This document shows, piece after piece, positions 36,501 to 42,809 of a stretch of 64,000 bases of DNA (the stretch's first letter is position 1; each line of letters begins with the position of its first letter). Below the pieces are notes generated by a model that saw nothing but the letters and a program-made list of their open reading frames with translations, did no database searches and was not told where the DNA came from. The stretch lies in NCBI GenBank assembly GCA_002030045.1, contig LQBI01000003.1, positions 1-64,000 on the forward strand, given 5' to 3'. The stretch comes from Candidatus Aegiribacteria sp. MLS_C. Lineage in GTDB: Bacteria; Fermentibacterota; Fermentibacteria; Fermentibacterales; JCC-6. A program made the position numbers and the translations under genes.

Positions 36501-37607
36501 AACAGGGAACTCATGGCGCTGAACATCTCCGACCTGGGAAACGTGTACCTGTACCGTTACCAGCTGGAAAAGGCGGAGGAGTGCTTCGTCAGGGCCAGGG
36601 CCCTCTGCGAGGAGATCGGCGACAGGAGGACGGACGCCAACATCGTAAACAACCTGGCCGTGATAGAGTACTACCGACGCAACTACGGAAGGTGCCGCGA
36701 GCTTCTGGACCACTACCTGGAGATATCCGCGGAGGTGGGCGACAGGGAGAGCATGACCTACGTCCTCGGGAACATTGGCGTTCTGAGGCAGGAGATCGGC
36801 GAGCTGGACGAGGCCCTTTCCTACTACAACCGGCAGCTGGCCCTGGCCGAGGAGCTGGGCAGCGACTACAACAGGGCCTTCGCCTTCCGTCAGATAGGAC
36901 ATCTCCACTGGATACGGGGCGACTACCCGGGTGCCCTGGAGAGCATGGAGAAGGGGCTTGCCATAGCCGAGAGGACCGGAGAATCAAGGGGCATAGCCCT
37001 GACGACCAAAGAGATAGGCAAGATACACTTCGAGATGGGTGATTTCGAAAAGGCAGCTGAATACATCGAGAGGTCGATGGAGAAGTCCCGGAATACCGAC
37101 AGGGAGGTGTACTGCGACGGGCTCTTCTTCATGGCCAGGCTGGCCATGCGCCGTGGCATGCACGAAGCCGCGGTAACCAGGGTCGAGGAGCTGATCGGGA
37201 TCAGGCGAGACATAGGGGAGGCCTACCCCCTTGCGGACTCTCTGATAGACTGCGGCGAGATAATGCACACCATCGGCCGGAAGGAACGGGCGCGGGAACT
37301 CGTTCGCGAGGCACGGGGGATCGTGGATTCACTGGAGGACCCGGAAAAGCTCGCGCACTACCTGAAGCTGGGTGAGATGGTCCTGGCAGGGACCGAAGAT
37401 CCCGATGCGGCCGGGAAGGGTCTCCTGGAACTGCTGGAGGAGCAGGACATCGGTGAGGAGTTCGCGGCCCGGGTATACCTTCACCTGTGGCGCATGACCG
37501 GCGGTGACGGGTACCGGGACAGGGCTTCGGAACTCTACCGCAGGTTTTACGACCAGGTAAGGAACTCGGAGTACAGGGAGATACTGGAGGAGCTTGACCG
37601 GCGGTGA
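33597..37607 (+). CDS. tandem adenylate cyclase / AAA NTPase / TPR protein (soluble adenylyl cyclase-like)
   Basis: 1336 residues; GGGAGGGATC precedes the ATG. Two class III cyclase domains come first. Domain 1 (about 20-170) keeps both metal aspartates (D32 in VDIAGF, D82 in FAGDGVTAVF) but its LFYGEPVKGSSDATR lacks the catalytic Asn/Arg. Domain 2 (about 215-375) lacks the first aspartate (SMFTGIRW) but keeps K265 (FFDEKGPHALVVFG), N331 and R335 (GDSVNLAARLM). The halves are therefore complementary, as in mammalian soluble adenylyl cyclase. An NTPase follows (Walker A GEAGIGKSR at 427-435, Walker B FVLEDLQWLD near 565), then about 500 residues of TPRs from about 815. The expected product is cAMP. 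A second relative is at 58599. Confidence 0.88.
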   Translation: MLNLIPRFISDSLSGDGKTPEGSLSAAVMYVDIAGFTGITEEMMRKGRHGAEELSELINRIYGPLTRTIHDGGGFISTFAGDGVTAVFPGDSWPAAMDAAETIQDSFRRRSGYYGKYSSGMAVNARIGLSYGTVSWKVFGDGPRTYLFYGEPVKGSSDATRGRMAGEISLSSSMAEKLNDSGGAVGDSPRKGRGRPGRVRPAIAGQFYPEQLLKADFGGEFRNVASMFTGIRWDGNEEIDPVVESVLSRTRDYGGYFNGMFFDEKGPHALVVFGAPVSWENNAERALDLARALRDRHPGSLKTGITQGRVYAGFVGSGRRCSYTVLGDSVNLAARLMENAEWGSVLVPEGMAKAARGEESADEPFEIQVKGRSRPVRVCDAGSFGGGSRRTVFEGSMVGRERETAALRELLEPMRRGRFAGVIYVYGEAGIGKSRLVSDLASGMHGASTYVMQTDEVLRRGLNPFAYLLKDFFGQAESADRFIFGARWDRLMESLAAHPDHERSSSLAAELKRTRSFLAALTENCEEGSLYFQLDARGRFDNTVLGLKAFFKALSLVRPSIFVLEDLQWLDGESGAVLKTLTQNVEDYPFAIIAPSRPEDDGTKPSLALDESVPVSEIMLRALEGEPEMDLVRLRLEREPSAGLLRFIMDRTEGNPFYIEQFCLYLREQDLLEESDGRLHLAERDPDIPQSVNAVIVARLDRLSMRLRQLVQTASVLGREFDVKVLSTMLRSDAAGLQRLLREGSGEAIWSALSEIIYIFRHALLRDVAYDMQLRRQLQELHAMAAGAMEELFPGVSSRYADIAYHYEKAGIRDRTLEYLLKAARFAEREYRNEEAVDLLKRLAALQDDTEARIRTELDMVQILVMLGRWEEAEEIILRDLALAVEKGLRGSQAECLKSRAALKHRRGANQEAIGYLEEAERIFEELDDALSLARMRNVSGNINTVLGNFDAAQEDLEESVRNAETTENRELMALNISDLGNVYLYRYQLEKAEECFVRARALCEEIGDRRTDANIVNNLAVIEYYRRNYGRCRELLDHYLEISAEVGDRESMTYVLGNIGVLRQEIGELDEALSYYNRQLALAEELGSDYNRAFAFRQIGHLHWIRGDYPGALESMEKGLAIAERTGESRGIALTTKEIGKIHFEMGDFEKAAEYIERSMEKSRNTDREVYCDGLFFMARLAMRRGMHEAAVTRVEELIGIRRDIGEAYPLADSLIDCGEIMHTIGRKERARELVREARGIVDSLEDPEKLAHYLKLGEMVLAGTEDPDAAGKGLLELLEEQDIGEEFAARVYLHLWRMTGGDGYRDRASELYRRFYDQVRNSEYREILEELDRR

Positions 37608-37646
37608 ATCGTTCCCCGGTAACAGGATCGGAGGAAGGAAATCCTG

Positions 37647-38078
37647 ATGACTGACAGGTATGCGGAACTGAAGAGTGAGGCCTGGGGCTGGCTGAAGCCG
37701 ATCCAGACCGTCCACCTGGCCACATGGGACGGCCGGTACCCCAGGGTGAGGCCCGTGAGCATGATCTTCGACGAGGGGAGGTTCTGGGTGTCAACCGGCG
37801 CTTCCGACGCGAAGGTCAGGCAGATCGGCGAGCATCCGGTCTTCGAGTTCTCACTGATGCTGAAGAAGGGTGACGAAGGCGGGACGCTCAGGTGCTCCGG
37901 TGCCGCCGCAATAGTAACCGATACGGAGACTAAGAGGACGATGTCCCGGCGCATACCCTTCTTCGGCCAGTACTGGAATACTCCGGATGACCCCACCTTC
38001 TGCCTTGTAGAGCTGCTGGTGGAGGAAGTTGAGTACATGCGCCCCGGGGACATGACGGCCCTGCGATTCAGCGTATGA
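37647..38078 (+). CDS. pyridoxamine 5'-phosphate oxidase-like flavin-binding protein
   Basis: 143 residues; GGAGGAAGG precedes the ATG. The split-barrel pattern is clear: a Leu-Lys-Pro helix, VHLATWDGRYPRVRPVSMIF, then FWVSTGASDAKVRQIGEHP and a cysteine-containing SGAAAIV strand. Small PNPOx-like proteins bind FMN or F420 and reduce assorted substrates; this one is not a full PdxH, which is longer. It lies 39 bases after the cyclase stop and 33 bases before the YaiI gene, so the three may be co-transcribed. Its substrate is unknown. Confidence 0.75.
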   Translation: MTDRYAELKSEAWGWLKPIQTVHLATWDGRYPRVRPVSMIFDEGRFWVSTGASDAKVRQIGEHPVFEFSLMLKKGDEGGTLRCSGAAAIVTDTETKRTMSRRIPFFGQYWNTPDDPTFCLVELLVEEVEYMRPGDMTALRFSV

Positions 38079-38111
38079 TTCTGGCGCCTTCAAGACGGAG
38101 CGGACAGGCCG

Positions 38112-38573
38112 ATGCTTGACATCTACGTCGACGGCGACGGCTGCCCGGTCAAGGACGAGGTTTTCAGGGTAGCCTCCAGGTACGATCTGAAAGTATTCGT
38201 GGTATCCAATTCCTGGATGCGCATACCCGAATCCAGCCGCGTCCAGCTCATCCTGGTGGAGGAGGGGACCGACGTGGCGGACGACTGGATAGCGGAGCAC
38301 GTCGAAAAGGACGACATAGTCATCTCCGGGGACATACCCCTGGCCTCCAGGTGCCTGAAGAGGGGGGCCGGGGTCATAGGCAACACCGGCAGGCCCTTCG
38401 ACGAGGACAACATCTGCGACGCACTCTCGGTCCGCAACCTCCTGCACGGCCTGCGGGAGGAGGGCATGATGATCGGAGGGCCGAAGCCCTTCGACAGGAA
38501 GGACCGGTCGAGGTTCCTCCAGGCGCTGGACGAGATGATCGTCGGGATCAGGAGGAGGAACGCTTCCCGGTGA
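38112..38573 (+). CDS. YaiI/YqxD family protein (DUF188)
   Basis: 153 residues, full length for the family. The opening IYVDGDGCPVKDEVFRVA with its D-x-D-x-CPVK motif is diagnostic. So are VISGDIPLASRCLKRGAGVI and GRPFDEDNI, giving a PIN-like set of acidic residues. DUF188 proteins are predicted nucleases of unknown target. The gene ends 20 bases before a perfect terminator hairpin that also faces the convergent secreted-protein gene. Confidence 0.9.
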   Translation: MLDIYVDGDGCPVKDEVFRVASRYDLKVFVVSNSWMRIPESSRVQLILVEEGTDVADDWIAEHVEKDDIVISGDIPLASRCLKRGAGVIGNTGRPFDEDNICDALSVRNLLHGLREEGMMIGGPKPFDRKDRSRFLQALDEMIVGIRRRNASR

Positions 38574-38593
38574 GACAGTGCCGGAAAGAGACG

Positions 38594-38614
38594 GCGGCCC
38601 TCGGGGAGGGCCGC
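38594..38614. terminator. bidirectional terminator hairpin
   Basis: GCGGCCCTC (38594-38602) pairs perfectly with GAGGGCCGC (38606-38614) around a GGG loop. ATCTTT follows on the plus strand. It lies between two convergent stop codons. Confidence 0.75.
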
Positions 38615-38638
38615 ATCTTTCCGGCTTGCCCGGAACGT

Positions 38639-39487
38639 TCAGAACTGGGACTTGATGGCTCCCCAGGTCTCGTTCTGAAGGGCGGAGGGGGTCCAGTCTA
38701 TGTCCAGCTTGTAGAGGTTGTCGTTCTGGGGGTAGACCCACAGGTATTCACCGTCGTAGTCGACCCCTCCTGCGCTGCTTGAACTCTCTGTGAACACGCA
38801 GGACCATACCGGTGTCATGTTGACGCTTCCGTCCGGCTCGAGAGCGAAGATGAAGATGTTGTCGGCGCCGGTTATCTGGCAGCAGACGAACAGGTAATCT
38901 TCCCAGACGGACATTCCCGACACGGTGGCGAAGGACGCTGTGGTCCAGGTTACCGATGTCTCAGTGCCGGTATAGGGACCCCAGGCTATCTCATCGGCGA
39001 AGAAATCCGAAGCGTAGATGTTGTCGTGGCCAGCCCCGACACCGCATACGGCCTGCCATCCGGCAGGACCCGCCAGGTTGCCCGAGAAGTAGGGATCCGC
39101 TCCGGTTGTGGATACATCGTAGACCGCTATGAGACTGCCGGCCCAGTCTCCGAAGAAGAACTGGTTGGGGGACGAGGCGTACTCGCAGTAACCCATGTCG
39201 TCGGGATCGACCCCGCTGCTGATGGCCCAGGTGTTGCCTGTGGGCGAGCCGGTCGACATGTCGAACTCGTTGTTGAGAACAGGGGTGTACTGGGATATCC
39301 AGATGCTGTTCGTCACGTCGTCCTGAATGGCCAGACCGTAGGCGGAACTGAGCCCCACCGCGTAGGAATCCTCTACGGTATAGGTGCCCCTGACCAGAGC
39401 ACTGCCGTTGTAACCCGGGTTCCCCGTCCTCTCCGAGGCCTGAGCCGCGAGGAACATGCAGAGGACCAAGAATACTGCCACTTTCAT
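38639..39487 (-). CDS. secreted beta-propeller-like protein with TWGAIK tail
   Basis: 282 residues; AAGGGAGACAGT precedes the ATG. The signal peptide is VAVFLVLCMFLAAQAS. The mature part is a run of short beta-strand units with W/Y-D-G-x-x-L-W-V phrases (DDVTNSIWISQY, HDNIYASDFFADEI, DGEYLWVYPQNDNLYKLDI), as in propeller or YVTN-like proteins that report on displayed values. It ends LQNETWGAIKSQF, the tail also seen in the two paralogous secreted proteins. Probably extracytoplasmic; binding target unknown. Confidence 0.75.
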   Translation of the reverse strand: MKVAVFLVLCMFLAAQASERTGNPGYNGSALVRGTYTVEDSYAVGLSSAYGLAIQDDVTNSIWISQYTPVLNNEFDMSTGSPTGNTWAISSGVDPDDMGYCEYASSPNQFFFGDWAGSLIAVYDVSTTGADPYFSGNLAGPAGWQAVCGVGAGHDNIYASDFFADEIAWGPYTGTETSVTWTTASFATVSGMSVWEDYLFVCCQITGADNIFIFALEPDGSVNMTPVWSCVFTESSSSAGGVDYDGEYLWVYPQNDNLYKLDIDWTPSALQNETWGAIKSQF

Positions 39488-39656
39488 ACTGTCTCCCTTC
39501 AGTCATTACGGAACTCCCGCTAACTCTAATTCATCATTCCGCTGGAGATGTCAACCCTTTCAGATGCCGACTATTCTCAGATGGATCTTATATCGTTATC
39601 TGTCAAAGTATTAATAAGTCTTTGACGTGGCGGGACGCTCTCCCGCTGCGGTAACC

Positions 39657-39735
39657 GATCCGGATTTGCGATCCGGATTTGCGCTCCGGGTTTGAGATCC
39701 GGGTTTGGGATCCGGATTTGAGATCCGTATCCCGA
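39657..39735. repeat. five and a half tandem 13-bp repeats
   Basis: Units run GATCCGGATTTGC, the same again, GCTCCGGGTTTGA, GATCCGGGTTTGG, GATCCGGATTTGA, then a decayed GATCCGTATCC. The period of 13 is not a codon multiple, so this is not a protein repeat. It lies in the gap between the propeller gene and a decayed sorting-domain fragment. It could be replication slippage or a protein-binding array. Confidence 0.85.
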
Positions 39736-39753
39736 GTCCCGGACCGGGCCCAC

Positions 39754-40008
39754 TCACCGTCCCGCCTGCACCATCTTGACCGTAAAGCGAACAGATACTG
39801 ACTCGAGGCGGCGGAAGTAGACCCCGCTCTCCAGAGGTGCTCCGTCACCGCTGCTGCCGTCCCATACCGCTACGTGAGGACCCGCTCCGATTACGGAATC
39901 GACCAGCTGTCTCACCAGCCTTCCAGAGGAGTCGTTAATGCTCAGAGTGGTTCCTGCCGTGAGCCGGCAGGTCTGAGTGTATGGAAGCGCGGAGACTGAC
40001 GGGTTCGG
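39754..40008 (-). pseudogene. remnant of a FlgD/type IX-like C-terminal sorting domain
   Basis: The minus-strand frame ending at 39754 contains, from about 40008, PNPSVSALPYTQTCRLTAGT then LSINDSSGRLVRQLVDSV, HVAVWDGSSGDGAPLESGVY and the basic ending KMVQAGR. These are the hallmarks of a FlgD-like or T9SS-type C-terminal domain (PNP, D-GRLVR, WDG, SGVY, KM). No exported-protein body precedes it: upstream sequence in that frame is proline/arginine noise. The rest of the gene has been lost by deletion or decay. Confidence 0.6.
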
Positions 40009-40196
40009 CCTGCAGCTGGTGCCAATGCACCCCAAACGCATGAGGATCCCGATGGCTTTCCGGAATCGATATACGAGTGAACAGGCGGACGGCCAACTCG
40101 GTACGGCGATACAGGAAGATCGGAATGACATGAAGATGTCGGAAGGATGGGCGGGCCGTGGAGTGAGCGATCCCGAAGGGCCGGCGGGATCCCTGC

Positions 40197-41633
40197 TCAG
40201 AACGGGAAGAAGAACGGTATCAGTACTATCAGGAGAGCTATCACTATCATCTGAAGTATCCAGCCTGCCCTCAGGTAATCGCCGAAGGAGTATCCGCCGG
40301 GTCCCAGGACCAGGGTGTTGGGCGGAGTGGCAACCGGGGTCAGGAAACAAGCGGAGCACCCAAGGGCCACTCCCATCAGCAGCGGGGCGGGGCTGCAGCC
40401 CATGAGGACCGCAACCTCCATGGCAACCGGAGCGAGGAGGGCCGCGGTGGCGGTGTTGGACATGAAATTGGTCACCACTGCGGAGGCCAGCACCAGCATG
40501 GCCAGTGTCGCGTGATCCGGGCTCAGGTGGAGCGACCCGGCGAAGCCTATCATGCCGCCGGCCATGAAGTCAGCGGCACCGGTGTTCAGCAGGGCCGGTT
40601 TCAGGGAGAGCATGCCGGCGAACAGGAATATGGTCCTCCAGTCCACGGCGGCGAAGGCTTTCTCCACCGTCATGACCCTGGTCACGAACAGAACCACCAC
40701 GCCGATCACGGCATAGGCGGTGAGGGGAATGCCGCCGAAGTACCCGGAGACCGAGGGGAACAGTTTCGGCCAGACCGGCGCCATGGCCATGGAGAATACC
40801 ACCAGAAGGAATACCGCCGCTGCGATGCGGGCACCGCCGGGGGCTCCTTCCCCGCCTGACGCGGATCCATCCACGGGTTCGCTTCTCTCCTCTACTCCCC
40901 CGTCAGCGCCGGCGGGAATGAGCCTCCTTCCCAGGAGGGCGAGGAAGAGCATTCCGGCTGCGAAGACGAATATCCCCACCTTTGCGTACTCGAAGAAGCC
41001 GAAGTTCGTTCCGGTCATTCCCTCGTAGGTGGACTGAACGATGCCGTTGGGGGGAGTGCCGATCACCGTCAGCGACCCGCCCAGGGAAGTGGCGAAGGCC
41101 ATGGGCAGGAGCAGCCTTCGGAGTGGGACACCGCTGCTCCTCGATACCGCCACCGTTATCGGCAGCAGGCAGGCGGCGGTGCCCGTATTGCTCAGGAATG
41201 CCGACATGACACCGGCCACCAGCATGATGTGGACCACCAGGCCCCTCTCCTTCCCCGAGGCGTGCCTGACCATACTCCTTCCCATCCTGTCGGCTATGCC
41301 GGTCTGGAAGAGGGAATCTCCGATGATGAACATGAACAGGAAGAGGAGCACCCACCTGTCCGCGAAGCCGGCGAAGGCCTCCTCGAAGGTGACCAGCCTG
41401 AGCATGACCAGCAGCGATGGGACAAGCATTGCGGTGGCCACGATGGGAATGGCCTCCGTGAGGAACAGCACCGCTGCGAGGAGCAGTATTCCCAGCACCA
41501 GATAGATGCCGGTGTCATTCCCGGAGGTCCCGTCCCCTTCCGACGCGGCAGCGGAGGGCGTTGACCACGGGACCACCGCGATCAGCAGGAGAAGCAGGAA
41601 CAGCGTTCCGTATCTGAAGGCAGCACCTCCCAT
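40197..41633 (-). CDS. SLC13/DASS-family anion permease
   Basis: 478 residues from the ATG at 41633; a GTG six codons earlier is an alternative. About eleven hydrophobic segments are present. The two substrate/sodium motifs of the family are FLSNTGTAACLLPI near residue 150 and TNFMSNTATAALLAPV near 405, with GTPPNGIVQ and ATPPNTLVLGPGGY completing the inverted repeat. Such carriers move dicarboxylates, sulfate or other divalent anions with sodium. The substrate cannot be told from sequence. A gene for a Mrp-type sodium/proton antiporter module lies 5 kb away and could supply the sodium gradient. Confidence 0.88.
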   Translation of the reverse strand: MGGAAFRYGTLFLLLLLIAVVPWSTPSAAASEGDGTSGNDTGIYLVLGILLLAAVLFLTEAIPIVATAMLVPSLLVMLRLVTFEEAFAGFADRWVLLFLFMFIIGDSLFQTGIADRMGRSMVRHASGKERGLVVHIMLVAGVMSAFLSNTGTAACLLPITVAVSRSSGVPLRRLLLPMAFATSLGGSLTVIGTPPNGIVQSTYEGMTGTNFGFFEYAKVGIFVFAAGMLFLALLGRRLIPAGADGGVEERSEPVDGSASGGEGAPGGARIAAAVFLLVVFSMAMAPVWPKLFPSVSGYFGGIPLTAYAVIGVVVLFVTRVMTVEKAFAAVDWRTIFLFAGMLSLKPALLNTGAADFMAGGMIGFAGSLHLSPDHATLAMLVLASAVVTNFMSNTATAALLAPVAMEVAVLMGCSPAPLLMGVALGCSACFLTPVATPPNTLVLGPGGYSFGDYLRAGWILQMIVIALLIVLIPFFFPF

Positions 41634-41651
41634 CCGCTTCTCTGTCCGCAC

Positions 41652-42043
41652 GGCGGACCATAATCAGAAAGAGAGTGCCCTACAAACCCCGGTGGTCCGA
41701 CCGGACCTCCCCGTCGGAGTCCAGCAACTGTACTGCAACGGTACCGGAGCAAGGGAGGGTTCGGAGGAGGGATCGGATCCAGCCGGCCGGAGAAGCTCCC
41801 GACAGGGGAATGGTGAATTCCTGGAAGGCGAAGGAGAACAGTATTCCGAGTAACCTGTCCCGGCGGCCGACGGCGCACAGGACCAGGGACACCGCCGGAT
41901 TGCCGGCCGCCATGACCACTCAGAAGAGGAGAAAGATCAGCAGATGCCGGCTCACGGGCCGGGTTCCTTTCCCGATCATGAACACTGGTTTCCGGATCTT
42001 GACGCCAAGGTCGGAACACGACTGTTCCCGGCAGCCCCTCGGG
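41652..42043. other. intergenic stretch with one doubtful minus-strand ORF
   Basis: The frame at 41680-41919 on the minus strand gives 79 residues with a hydrophobic opening and a SFAFQEFTIPLSGASPAGW phrase. It has no ribosome site and no recognisable family. It might be the end of a decayed exported-protein gene. I see nothing else. Confidence 0.3.
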
Positions 42044-42622
42044 TCACAGGAAGAGGCCAAAGCCGAGACCGAAGCAGGGACCCGTGAAATCGTGGTCTCC
42101 GCCGGTCATCCGGCCCTCTACCATCCTCTCGACTTCCATTACGCGGTGGTCGATCCCCAGGTCCAGCCACAGCGCGAGGTTCTTCCAGGCATACCCGGGG
42201 CTCAGCAGGACCTGCAGTCCGAACCCCTCGGCGGTTTCGTACGGGTACTCCGGTGGAGGTTCGGGAGTATCTCCGTCGACCAGTATGACTATCACGTGCT
42301 CGGGCCACATATGGAAGCGGAGCGCGGAAGCGGATACCCGCACCGCAAAGCCCTCCATGGGATGAACCGGCAGCCATGCAGTCTCAACGCCGTAACTCAC
42401 CTGGTTCCCGATTATGACGAGAGACGGCACAGGTATCGTGGCCCTGGCGCCGAGGAAGAGGTCATCGAATACCTCCAGGCCTATGCAGTATTTGAACCCC
42501 CATTGAAGACTGCGCCCGTGCTCCCAGTCCAGGCAGCTCATGTCAAGGCCGGATGAGAGACTGCCCCGGCCTCCATTACAGGCGGCCGCCGCGGCCAGCA
42601 GGATGATCAGCGGTATTCTCAT
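42044..42622 (-). CDS. exported protein, probably outer-membrane beta-barrel-like
   Basis: 192 residues; GGAGGAGGCTGATCC precedes the ATG. The signal sequence MRIPLIILLAAAAAC could end as a lipobox (AAAC) or be an ordinary cleavage site. The mature chain alternates short aromatic/glycine strands (LQWGFKYCIGLEVFDDLFLG, GFAVRVSASALRFHMW, FGLQVLLSPGYAWKNLALWL) and ends GPCFGLGFGLFL, a terminal Phe/Leu pattern common in barrel proteins. No homologue is recognised. It lies between the permease and the sensor kinase genes on the same strand, but gaps of about 190 and 400 bases argue for separate transcription. Confidence 0.6.
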   Translation of the reverse strand: MRIPLIILLAAAAACNGGRGSLSSGLDMSCLDWEHGRSLQWGFKYCIGLEVFDDLFLGARATIPVPSLVIIGNQVSYGVETAWLPVHPMEGFAVRVSASALRFHMWPEHVIVILVDGDTPEPPPEYPYETAEGFGLQVLLSPGYAWKNLALWLDLGIDHRVMEVERMVEGRMTGGDHDFTGPCFGLGFGLFL

Positions 42623-42809
42623 GGATCAGCCTCCTCCATTGCGGGTCCGGCAGAGGCACTTCGGGGTCCGGAACCACGAAGTCCGAGTATGGCGCGATTC
42701 CGCATGCCCAGCCCGGGATCCTCCTCGCCGGGCAGGAAAAAGCACCGTTCTATCAGTCCGGGCCACAGGCCCCGGGGAGTCGGTCGGCGGGGCGGAGAAG
42801 CCCTCCGTA

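Noticed and set aside
39657-39735. 13-bp repeats as a CRISPR array
   Set aside because: Units are contiguous with no spacers and far too short for CRISPR repeats.
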